This document shows, in pieces, positions 29,833 to 37,688 of a DNA stretch of 64,000 nucleotides (its first letter is position 1; each line of letters begins with the position of its first letter). Where the stretch lies: assembly GCA_019307945.1 (NCBI GenBank), contig JAFDIS010000006.1:1-64000 (forward strand), given 5' to 3'. The notes beneath the pieces were generated by a model. That model did no database searches. It was not told where the DNA came from and worked only from the letters and a program-made list of their open reading frames with translations. The DNA comes from Deltaproteobacteria bacterium (GTDB lineage: Bacteria; Desulfobacterota; DSM-4660; Desulfatiglandales; Desulfatiglandaceae). Both the position numbers and the translations under genes were made by a program.

Positions 29833-32097
29833 ATCCTTACGGCCAGACTAAGAAAAGTCCACTCATGGCTGTTCCCGCTTTTTCTCTTCGTCCTTTGCCT
29901 TTGGGCGGATGCCCATGCGTTTGCCGGACAGGGATTTTCCCGGGACCGCCTGCTGGGCGATCCGAACGCGCCCTGGGAGATCACGGCCGAGCGCCTGGCC
30001 TATGACCAGGAGGAGGGTGTTTACCGGGCTCGCGGCGCGGTGGTCATCCGAAAAGGCGACCAGGTTCTTCATGCGGAGGAGGCCACCTACCGGCAAAAGA
30101 CGGGTATGGTCTCCGTGCGTGGGAACGTGAGGCTGGAGGCTGGTGGCGACGTCCTGCGCGGAGATTCGGGTTGGTTCGATCTCAACCGCCAGGTAGGACG
30201 CATTGAGGGGGGGAGGCTTTTCCTGGCGAGGAATCACTACTACGTGCGCGGTGATTTAGTGGAAAAGACGGGCCCCGACACCTACCGTGTCCGAAACTGC
30301 GTGGTCACCACGTGCGACGGCCCGGTTCCGGCATGGAGCATCAGTGGCTCCGAGGTGGAAGTGACCCTGGAAGGGTACGGACATGTCACCCACGCGGCCT
30401 TCCGTGTGCGCGACTGGCCGGTGCTTTATTTCCCCTACATGGTGTTCCCGGCCAAGACCAAGCGTCAGACCGGATTCCTCCCACCACGGGCGGGGTATTC
30501 CACGCGCAACGGCGTGGAAGGGGAACTGCCCTTTTTCTGGGCCGTCTGCGACCAGGTGGACGCGACCTTTTATCCCCATTACATGAGCCGGCGGGGCTAT
30601 GAGCAGGGCGTGGAGCTGAGATACCGGCAGGGAGAGGAGTCGGGCGGGGTCTTCCTTTTCGATCTGTTGCAGGACCGAAAAGACAAGGACATGACCGACG
30701 AGGATGACCTGGCGATCAGTCCCTACAAAAGGACGAACCGCACGCGTTACTGGTTCAGGGGCAGGGCGGACCAGGAGTTTCCCCTGGGCGTGACCGGACA
30801 CCTGGACGCGGATTTGGTCAGTGATCAGGACTACCTGCGGGAACTGGGAAAGGACCTCTTCGGGTTCGACTCCCACGCAGACCCCGCCTCCCGATCCGGG
30901 AGATCCCTGGAAGAAGAATCCTCCCCCACGAGGCGCTCGGCCCTGCGCCTGGACAGGGACGGGGAGGATTACAGCCTGCAGGGCCTCGCGTCTTTTCACC
31001 AGCGCCCTGAAAGGCCGCGGGAGGACATGACCGCTCAGCCCCTGGGAGGGGTCTACTTTTCCCTCCTTCCCAGGAAATGGGGAAAGTGGCCCGGCTTTTT
31101 CCGCGCGGAGACGGATTACGATTACGTCTGGCGAGAGGCGGGATCAAAAGGACATCGTACATGGGTGGCCCCGGAAGTGACCTTCCCCTTCTGGTTCCTG
31201 GATGACCGCTTGGTGGCAGAGACCTCGTTGCTGTACGAGTACAACCGGCAGTGGGTGGACGAAGGGAGGGATTTCGGGAATGAACAGCGGTCCAGGCGGG
31301 CCTATGAGGGGAGGGCAAATCTGTCTTTTCAGGCCGAACGCCTCTTTGACGGGCGCTGGGGCGACGCGGAGCGCCTCCGCCACAAGGTGACGCCCTCACT
31401 CCGGTACCGATACCGGGTCCACCACGCCCCCGAGGAGGCGAGTCCCTGGTTCGAACGGGTGGACGCGTCCAGCGTGGTCAACGGCATCGTCAACGAGCTC
31501 ACTTTTTCCCTGGAAAACGCCCTGGACGCCCGGCTCAGGCGGCAGGAAAAGGCCGCGCGTTACGCGAGGTGGTGCACCTTCGACCTGTCTCAGACCTATG
31601 ATCTGGTGGAGGCGCAGCGAAACCGGGGACCTGACCGCAGGCCTTTCAAGCCGCTGGCGGCTTCGCTGAACGTGTTTCCCGACGACGACCTGGACCTTCG
31701 GGGCTCCATCACATGGAACCACTATGACAAGATAATTGAAACCTCCCAGCTCAGCATGGTCCTTTCCGTGCCCCGTTCCGGGGGGCGAACGGATCACTAC
31801 GAACTTGACTATCTCTACGCAGTGGAGGATGAGAAGACCCTGAGCTTTTCGGCGGACATTTTTCTCCTCTGGGGGTTTTCCGCGGGCATGGCCTTGTCGC
31901 GAGATCTCCGGCTGGGCAAGGACATCTCACGCAGCCTGCGCTTGGGTTACAACAGCCAGTGCTGGGGGATCGATCTCGTGGTGGAAAAGCAGTACAGGGA
32001 GACCCGTTTCCTGGTGGTGTTCGATCTATTGGGCCTGGGTGAATTCAAGGGGGGGCGGAAGAAATCATCCCTCGTACGATACTGGCGCCGGGACTAG
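29833..32097 (+). CDS. lptD: LPS-assembly outer-membrane protein LptD, apparent non-canonical start
   Basis: The protein inserts lipopolysaccharide into the outer membrane. An OstA/LptA-like N-terminal domain (WEITAERLAYDQEEG onward) is followed by a large beta-barrel (YFPYMVFPAKTKRQTGFLPP is typical). Reading upstream in frame, a signal peptide appears (WLFPLFLFVLCLW, then ADAHAFA with an AHA cleavage site), preceded by basic residues. The frame is open back to 29755 but contains no ATG, GTG or TTG before 30040. An ATC at 29833 lies 6 bases after a GGGAGG site and is the best initiation point. The stop overlaps the stop of the convergent gene. Confidence 0.85.
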   Translation: MLTARLRKVHSWLFPLFLFVLCLWADAHAFAGQGFSRDRLLGDPNAPWEITAERLAYDQEEGVYRARGAVVIRKGDQVLHAEEATYRQKTGMVSVRGNVRLEAGGDVLRGDSGWFDLNRQVGRIEGGRLFLARNHYYVRGDLVEKTGPDTYRVRNCVVTTCDGPVPAWSISGSEVEVTLEGYGHVTHAAFRVRDWPVLYFPYMVFPAKTKRQTGFLPPRAGYSTRNGVEGELPFFWAVCDQVDATFYPHYMSRRGYEQGVELRYRQGEESGGVFLFDLLQDRKDKDMTDEDDLAISPYKRTNRTRYWFRGRADQEFPLGVTGHLDADLVSDQDYLRELGKDLFGFDSHADPASRSGRSLEEESSPTRRSALRLDRDGEDYSLQGLASFHQRPERPREDMTAQPLGGVYFSLLPRKWGKWPGFFRAETDYDYVWREAGSKGHRTWVAPEVTFPFWFLDDRLVAETSLLYEYNRQWVDEGRDFGNEQRSRRAYEGRANLSFQAERLFDGRWGDAERLRHKVTPSLRYRYRVHHAPEEASPWFERVDASSVVNGIVNELTFSLENALDARLRRQEKAARYARWCTFDLSQTYDLVEAQRNRGPDRRPFKPLAASLNVFPDDDLDLRGSITWNHYDKIIETSQLSMVLSVPRSGGRTDHYELDYLYAVEDEKTLSFSADIFLLWGFSAGMALSRDLRLGKDISRSLRLGYNSQCWGIDLVVEKQYRETRFLVVFDLLGLGEFKGGRKKSSLVRYWRRD

Positions 32098-33038
32098 GCG
32101 GTTCCTCGGGATCTGTCGCCCATGCGTTCCAGGAGCAGGACCACGAGGAATCCCAGGATCATGAGGCAGATGGCCGTCGTCTCTTCCACACCCCACTGGC
32201 GGGGTAGGATATTGACCTGGAGCAGGGGAACGATGTGCCCATGTGGGTCATTCCGGTATCCAAGCGTCTCCTTCCACGGCCACACCTTGCGCAAGGAACC
32301 CAGCATCAAACCCGTGAGAACCACCACCGTCAGGTCGTGGTAGCGCCGGAAAAGCCATGCCAGGAGACGAGAAAAGGCCGCAATGCCGAAAAGAGCCCCT
32401 GCGGCCACCAGCCCCAAGGTGACCAGGTCTCGTTGGTTGACGGCCGACAGGACGTGCTGGTATTTTCCCAGGAGGACCAGCACGAAGGAGCCCGAGATGC
32501 CGGGCAGGATCATGGCGCAGATGGCCACCGCGCCGCTCAGGAAGAGAAACCACGGGTCCTGGGGCGTGGAGACGGGAACCAGCCCCACGAGGATGTAGGT
32601 TCCCGCTGCGCCCAGGCCCAGGCCCAACCATCGAGAAGCGGCCCTCCATTGACCGACGCGTCTACCCACGGTGATCATGGAGGCCACGATCAACCCGAAA
32701 AAAAACGACCAGATCAGGACGGGCCGATTCTGCAGGAGCCATTCCAGGACCCGGGCCAGGGAAAAGATCGCCGTCAGGATACCGACTCCCACGGCCAGGA
32801 GAAAGGGCCAGGCCACGGCCTTTCGGAAAGATTCCCATCGGAGCGAGGCCAGGAGTCTGAAACTCTTGAGGTTGAAGGACCGAATGGCGTCGATCAGTTC
32901 CTCGTATATGCCCAGGATGAAGGCCATGGTCCCTCCGGAGACCCCGGGAATGACATCGGAGGCCCCCATGATGAAGCCTTTGAGCCCCAGGAGCAGGTAA
33001 TCCTTCCATGTCCTTTCGGGGGCAGCGCCCTCGCGCAT
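32094..33038 (-). CDS. DUF368/PopT-type polyprenyl-phosphate transporter
   Basis: The 314-aa membrane protein has about eight to nine hydrophobic segments and the DUF368 motifs GASDVIPGVSGGTMAFILG (near residue 25) and an internal repeat LPGISGSFVLVLLGKY. DUF368 proteins have been shown to recycle undecaprenyl phosphate across the membrane (PopT family). The adjacency to uppP, which makes undecaprenyl phosphate from its diphosphate, supports this. The gene starts 33 bp after uppP in the same operon. Confidence 0.85.
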   Translation of the reverse strand: MREGAAPERTWKDYLLLGLKGFIMGASDVIPGVSGGTMAFILGIYEELIDAIRSFNLKSFRLLASLRWESFRKAVAWPFLLAVGVGILTAIFSLARVLEWLLQNRPVLIWSFFFGLIVASMITVGRRVGQWRAASRWLGLGLGAAGTYILVGLVPVSTPQDPWFLFLSGAVAICAMILPGISGSFVLVLLGKYQHVLSAVNQRDLVTLGLVAAGALFGIAAFSRLLAWLFRRYHDLTVVVLTGLMLGSLRKVWPWKETLGYRNDPHGHIVPLLQVNILPRQWGVEETTAICLMILGFLVVLLLERMGDRSRGTA

Positions 33039-33071
33039 CGTCTCTTCACCTCACCAAGGCCCGGGCGGGGA

Positions 33072-33890
33072 TCATGAAAGGCTCCATACCAGAGCCCCCA
33101 CGGCCCAGCAGTAGGGTGTAAAATAAAACAGGTGCCCTTTCCTCACCACGCCCATCAATACCCGCAGGGCCCCCAGTCCCACCAGGGTGGAGGCTGCCAT
33201 GCCCGCAATGAGAGAGAGGAGCGACACCCCTTCCAGCCCGCCCGACCCCAACTGGAGGACCAGGGCGCCGACGATCGCGGGGATGGAAAGCAGGAAACTG
33301 AATCGGCCCGCCAGTTCCCGGTCCAGGCCGCACAGGAGTCCGCACGCGATGGTGGTCCCTGATCGGGAAAGCCCGGGGATGATCGCCAGGCCCTGGGCGG
33401 CGCCCACGCCCAGTGCCCTTGCCCACCCCACCTGCTTCCGGCCGCTGGTCTTGCCCGCGGGGCGAAAGGTCGCCAAGAGGATAGCCCCCGTGACCACCAG
33501 CATGACTCCCACGACACTCATCGAACCAAAGGCCATTTCCAGCGGGTCCTTGAACAAAACGCCTATGAGGGCTGTGGGCATCGAGCCCGCCACGATCCAG
33601 CACACCATGGCCAGGTCCGGATCGTCCATGGCCTCGCGCAACGACCCCGGCCGCTGCGGGCCGTGTCCCAGGAGGCCCCACACCTTGGCGGTCATCCGGC
33701 TGAGGTCGGGGAAAAAGTAGATACACACCGCGAGCAGGGTTCCCAGGTGGAGGGAGACGTCCAGCAGGAGTTGAGGTTCCCGGAAGCCAAGCATGTGCTG
33801 AAAGAGGACCAGGTGACCGGAACTGCTGATGGGCAGAAACTCGGTCAATCCTTGAACGACGCCAAGGATGATGCTTTCCGTCAGGTTCAT
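33072..33890 (-). CDS. uppP: Undecaprenyl-diphosphatase
   Basis: The 272-aa BacA/UppP-type membrane phosphatase has the family motifs EFLPISSSGHLVL and PGLSRSGTTIACGLLCGL, which contain the catalytic Glu, Ser and Arg residues. It releases undecaprenyl phosphate for peptidoglycan and O-antigen carriers. ATG 33890 with GAGGAA upstream gives the family length; the reading frame continues further upstream without support. Confidence 0.96.
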   Translation of the reverse strand: MNLTESIILGVVQGLTEFLPISSSGHLVLFQHMLGFREPQLLLDVSLHLGTLLAVCIYFFPDLSRMTAKVWGLLGHGPQRPGSLREAMDDPDLAMVCWIVAGSMPTALIGVLFKDPLEMAFGSMSVVGVMLVVTGAILLATFRPAGKTSGRKQVGWARALGVGAAQGLAIIPGLSRSGTTIACGLLCGLDRELAGRFSFLLSIPAIVGALVLQLGSGGLEGVSLLSLIAGMAASTLVGLGALRVLMGVVRKGHLFYFTPYCWAVGALVWSLS

Positions 33891-33977
33891 TTTCCTCGAT
33901 GCGGGACGAGACTCTATCCTTAGATTCCGCTCGGCGGACCGGAAGACTAGTTCCCACCGGGCCTTGAATTGCAAGAC

Positions 33978-34007
33978 CCCATATCAGACATAGTCCCCGC
34001 TTGGCAA
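33978..34007 (-). promoter_or_regulatory. Sigma-70-type promoter candidate of uppP
   Basis: On the minus strand, TTGCCA (34007-34002) and TATGGG (33983-33978) are 18 bp apart. It is divergent from, and close to, the stronger pfk promoter. Confidence 0.35.
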
Positions 34008-34032
34008 GCCCCAAACATGGACCAAGGGTTTC

Positions 34033-34061
34033 TTGACACCTCCAGGAGGTTCCTCTATAGA
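34033..34061 (+). promoter_or_regulatory. Sigma-70-type promoter of the phosphofructokinase gene
   Basis: TTGACA (34033-34038) and TATAGA (34056-34061) are separated by exactly 17 bp, one of the best matches in the window. The leader to the ATG is about 80 bases. Confidence 0.8.
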
Positions 34062-34147
34062 GAGGAATGAGAATCGCGCCGGCCTATCATGCCGACCCCG
34101 GGGTCGGGGGCGGGTCTTGCCGGCGTTCACCTGGGAGGAGGCGTTCC

Positions 34148-35251
34148 ATGAAAGTCAAAGTCGGAGTCTTGTCCGCGGGCGGTGACTGCCCCGGGATCAA
34201 CAGCACGGTCCACTGGCTCGTTTATTCGGCCCTGGACAAGGACCTGGCCCCGGAGCGGGGCATGATGTTCGAGGTCCTGGGTATCGTGGATGGTTGGAAG
34301 GGGCTCATGGAAGTCAAGCCCGACAACAAGGAGAGCCTCAAGCACTGGACCCTCCCGCTGGACAAGGAGATGGTGAGGACCTGGGATCGGTACGGCGGGA
34401 CGCGTCTGGGCACCAGCAGGGTGAACCCCTTCGACCCCAAGAAAGACAGATCCGCAGTGGTCGTGGAAAACGTCGAGAAGCTGGGCCTGGACGCCCTGGT
34501 GGTGATCGGGGGCTTCGACAACCTGGGTGTGGCCTACAAGCTGTACCGGGAAGGTGTGCGGGTGGTTGGGATTCCCAAGACCATCGACCGTGATATCGCC
34601 GGGACCGACTACACCCTGGGGTTTGATTCGGCCGTGAACATCATCACGGAAGACATTGATCGCCTCCGTATCACGGCAGGCTCACACAGCCGGGTCTTCG
34701 TGGTCGAATCCATGGGTAGACAGGCGGGGTGGCTGGCCCTCGAAGCGGGGGAAGCGGCCGGGGTCTCCATCATCCTGATTCCGGAACACGACTTCCTCAC
34801 CGAGCGGGTCATTGATTTGCTTCAGGCCAGGAAAAAATCCTTCGAGCGTTACAGCATCGTTCTCGTCTCGGAAGGGGCGAAACCGCGGGGCATGGATCAC
34901 GTGTACGAAAAACGCGGCAGGGACGGTTTCGGCCATCACTTCATGGGAGGAATCGGCGGGTTCCTGGCCGAGGAAATCCAGAAACATACCGACCTCGAGG
35001 TGCGGTATGTGGCACTGCGACACCTGCAGCGGGGCGGGTCCCCCACGGCCTACGACCGGAGGATGGGCCGCAAATTCGGCGTAGCGGCCATCGACATGAT
35101 CGTGAACGAAGACTTCGGCCGCATGGCCAGCCTCAGGCACGGCGAGATGACGTCGGTTCCCTTGAAAAAGGCCCTGGAACGGCTGAACCTGGTGGATGTG
35201 GAACGGTTCTACAACACTAAATACTACAGGAGCCTGGACCGTATCCTCTAG
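34148..35251 (+). CDS. Phosphofructokinase with unusual phosphoryl-donor residues
   Basis: The 367-aa PfkA-superfamily enzyme has GGDCPGIN near the N-terminus and LQRGGSPTAYDR near the C-terminus. The usual ATP-site motif GGDGS is replaced by GGFDN (F123, D124). The motif PGTIDND is replaced by PKTIDRD (K144, D147, R148, D149). Asp at the second position and Lys before TID are the marks of PPi-dependent enzymes, but loss of the first Asp of GGD to Phe and N to R are unusual. ATG 34148 has an ideal GGGAGGAGG site. It is likely glycolytic or gluconeogenic; the donor is unclear. Confidence 0.85.
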   Translation: MKVKVGVLSAGGDCPGINSTVHWLVYSALDKDLAPERGMMFEVLGIVDGWKGLMEVKPDNKESLKHWTLPLDKEMVRTWDRYGGTRLGTSRVNPFDPKKDRSAVVVENVEKLGLDALVVIGGFDNLGVAYKLYREGVRVVGIPKTIDRDIAGTDYTLGFDSAVNIITEDIDRLRITAGSHSRVFVVESMGRQAGWLALEAGEAAGVSIILIPEHDFLTERVIDLLQARKKSFERYSIVLVSEGAKPRGMDHVYEKRGRDGFGHHFMGGIGGFLAEEIQKHTDLEVRYVALRHLQRGGSPTAYDRRMGRKFGVAAIDMIVNEDFGRMASLRHGEMTSVPLKKALERLNLVDVERFYNTKYYRSLDRIL

Positions 35252-35314
35252 GAGGCGGTCGAAAGACTACCGGGCTTATCGATATTCAGGGTAAAGTTGG
35301 CATTCCGCCTTGTC

Positions 35315-36745
35315 TCACCTGCGCTCCCCACGTTTTTGAACACCCTGCTGATCCGGATCGGCCCCTGCCGGAGGGAAGATCTTGCCCGGGTTCAGGATGC
35401 CGTTGGGGTCGAAGGCCTTCTTGATACGGCCCATGAGGCGGATTCCTTCCTCGGGGATCTCCATTTCCAGGTAGGGCGCCTTGGTGATCCCTATGCCGTG
35501 CTCGCCGCTGATGGTCCCCCCCAGACGGATCACTTCCATGAAAAGTTCCCGGACCACCGCGTCCACCTTGTCACGCTCGACAGGATCATCCCCGTCATAC
35601 ATGATGTTCACATGGAGGTTGCCGTCTCCAGCGTGCCCGAAGGCCGCGATGGGAAGGCCGAACCTCCGAGCCAGGCCGTCCAGGTGCCGGGCCAGGGCGG
35701 GCAGGAGGCTCCGGGGCACCACCACGTCCTCGCTCGTCTTGTGGGGTCTCAACCGGTAAAGGGAGGGAGAGACGTTTCTTCGCGCCTCCCAGAGGGTTTC
35801 GGCCTCCCGGGGGTCTGAGGCCTCGCGGAAGTTCAGGGCGCCCCGGTGCAGACAGACATGCCTGATTTTTTCCGCCTCATCCGTCACGGCCCGCCGTGTG
35901 CCGTCCACTTCGATGAGAAGCATGGCCCCGGCTCCGGCAGGAAGCCTCAGCCCCATTTCCTTTTTTACGCACCGGAGACAAAGTCCATCCAGGAATTCCA
36001 GGGCCGTGGGTGTGACCCCCGCGCCGATGATGCTGGAAACCGTTTCCACCGCCTCTTCGACATCCCTGAAAAAGGCCAGCATGGTCTCCTTGGCGTCGGG
36101 CCGTGGGATCAGCCGGAGCGTGATCCGTGTGATCACGGCGAGGGTGCCTTCCGACCCCACGATGAGTCGGGTCAGGTCGTAGCCCGCCACACCTTTCATG
36201 GTCTCGACGCCGGTCTTGAGGATTTTTCCCGTGGGAAGCACTACGGTCAGACCGAGCACGTAATCCTTGGTGACCCCGTACTTTACGGCCCTTAGGCCGC
36301 CAGCACATTCGGCCACGTTGCCCCCGATGGTGGAAATATGGATGCTGGCGGGATCCGGCGGGTAGAAGAGACCAACCTGTTCGGCTGCCTCCTGCAGATC
36401 CGCGGTGATGACGCCTGGCTCCACCTTGGCCACCAGGTTTTCCCGGTCGATTTCCAGGATGCGGTCGAGCCTCCGAAGGCCCAGAACGAGGCCTCCCCGC
36501 ACGGGCAGCGCGCCTCCGCTCATACCACTGCCCGCTCCTCGGGGGATTACGGGAAATCCCTCCCGGTTGGCCACCCTCAGGATGCGTGAGATCTGTTCCG
36601 CATCCCGGGGAAATGCCGCCGCATCGGGTGGGAAGGCCAGCTTGGTTCCGTCCGTTCCATATTCCCCCAAGGCGGTCCTATCCGTCACCAGGTGATCGGG
36701 TCCGACAATGCGGGCCAGTTCGCGAAGGGCCGATTGCGATATCAT
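35315..36745 (-). CDS. FAD-linked oxidase, GlcD/D-lactate dehydrogenase type
   Basis: The 476-aa protein has an FAD_binding_4 domain (PRGAGSGMSGGALPVRGG, then the TIGGNVAECAGG region) and a C-terminal FAD-oxidase_C domain (AFGHAGDGNLHVNI, SGEHGIGITK, the metal or substrate His residues). Relatives oxidise glycolate, D-lactate or 2-hydroxyglutarate. No GlcE/GlcF partner follows. The ATG overlaps the recR stop (ATGA), an unexpected coupling. Confidence 0.92.
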   Translation of the reverse strand: MISQSALRELARIVGPDHLVTDRTALGEYGTDGTKLAFPPDAAAFPRDAEQISRILRVANREGFPVIPRGAGSGMSGGALPVRGGLVLGLRRLDRILEIDRENLVAKVEPGVITADLQEAAEQVGLFYPPDPASIHISTIGGNVAECAGGLRAVKYGVTKDYVLGLTVVLPTGKILKTGVETMKGVAGYDLTRLIVGSEGTLAVITRITLRLIPRPDAKETMLAFFRDVEEAVETVSSIIGAGVTPTALEFLDGLCLRCVKKEMGLRLPAGAGAMLLIEVDGTRRAVTDEAEKIRHVCLHRGALNFREASDPREAETLWEARRNVSPSLYRLRPHKTSEDVVVPRSLLPALARHLDGLARRFGLPIAAFGHAGDGNLHVNIMYDGDDPVERDKVDAVVRELFMEVIRLGGTISGEHGIGITKAPYLEMEIPEEGIRLMGRIKKAFDPNGILNPGKIFPPAGADPDQQGVQKRGERR

Positions 36746-37347
36746 GTGCGTACGGGAATGCGGCAATTAAGGGCGTGTTCCAGGGTCATCCTGTCCATGT
36801 ACTTGAGGTCTCCGCCCATGGGGACGCCCAGGGCGATGCGGGTGACCTTCACTCCCTTGTCCCCCAGGATCCTGGCCAGATAGGAAGCCGTGGCTTCACC
36901 CTCGGCAGTGGGATTGGAAGCAAGGATCACCTCATGGATTTTCTCCCGTCCCAGACGGCGCAGGAGCCCCGGGATTTTGAGATCCTCCGGACCCACGCCA
37001 TCCAGGGGTGATAGGGCGCCGTGCAGGACGTGGTAGCGGCCCCTGAAACAGCCCGATTCTTCCAGGGCCAGTTGGTCGCCGGGACCTTCCACCACGCAGA
37101 GGATGCCGTTGGCCCGGGTCTCGTCCGCGCATACGCCGCAGGGATCTTCGTCCGTTAGGTTGTAGCAGGTGGAACAGAACCGAATGCGATCCTTGACCTC
37201 GACTAGGCTTTTTGCGAGTTCGTCGGCCAGTTCCCGATCCCGCCCCAGGATATAAAGGGCAATGCGGGCGGCCGATTTCTGACCGATCCCCGGCAGACGG
37301 GTCAACTGGCGGATCAGGTTTTCCAGAGGCGGCGGATAGATTCCCAT
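36742..37347 (-). CDS. recR: Recombination mediator RecR
   Basis: The 201-aa protein has the N-terminal helix-hairpin-helix (LTRLPGIGQKSAARIA), a four-cysteine zinc finger (CSTCYNLTDEDPCGVC) and a Toprim domain (VVEGPGDQLALEESG). It acts with RecF/RecO in gap repair. I chose ATG 37347 because MGIYPPPLENL matches the family N-terminus. A GTG at 37362 that overlaps the ybaB stop is possible. Confidence 0.96.
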   Translation of the reverse strand: MGIYPPPLENLIRQLTRLPGIGQKSAARIALYILGRDRELADELAKSLVEVKDRIRFCSTCYNLTDEDPCGVCADETRANGILCVVEGPGDQLALEESGCFRGRYHVLHGALSPLDGVGPEDLKIPGLLRRLGREKIHEVILASNPTAEGEATASYLARILGDKGVKVTRIALGVPMGGDLKYMDRMTLEHALNCRIPVRT

Positions 37348-37358
37348 GGCCCCGTCCC

Positions 37359-37688
37359 TCACACGAGACCGGGAATGTTGGGGAGCCCCAGTCCCTTGGT
37401 GAGCTTGCCCATTTCCTCGTTCACCATTTCCCTGGCTCGGTTGAGGCCCTCGTTGACCGCCGCCAGGACCAGGTCCTGGAGCATTTCCACATCATCGGGA
37501 TCGGCCACCTCGGGTTCGATCCGGATGGAGACCACCTCCTGCCTTCCGTTGACCACCGCGGTGACCATGCCGCCCCCGGCGGAGGCCTCCACGGTCTCTT
37601 CTCCCAGCTTTTCCTGGAGCTGGGACATCTTTGCTTGAAATTGTTGGGCCTGTTTCATGATTTGACCCATGTTCGGAATTCCTTTCAC
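37359..37688 (-). CDS. ybaB: YbaB/EbfC nucleoid-associated protein
   Basis: The 109-aa DNA-binding protein has the family opening MGQIMKQAQQFQAKMSQLQE and the core GGGMVTAVVNGRQEVVSIRIEP. A GTG start at 37688 gives VKGIPNMGQ, typical for the family, and has AAGGAGG at 7-base spacing. It overlaps the dnaX stop (GTGA). The dnaX-ybaB-recR order is conserved in many bacteria. Confidence 0.95.
   Translation of the reverse strand: MKGIPNMGQIMKQAQQFQAKMSQLQEKLGEETVEASAGGGMVTAVVNGRQEVVSIRIEPEVADPDDVEMLQDLVLAAVNEGLNRAREMVNEEMGKLTKGLGLPNIPGLV

Noticed and set aside
30040-30042. GTG at 30040 as the lptD start
   Set aside because: It would remove an in-frame signal peptide and part of the OstA domain, which an outer-membrane protein needs.
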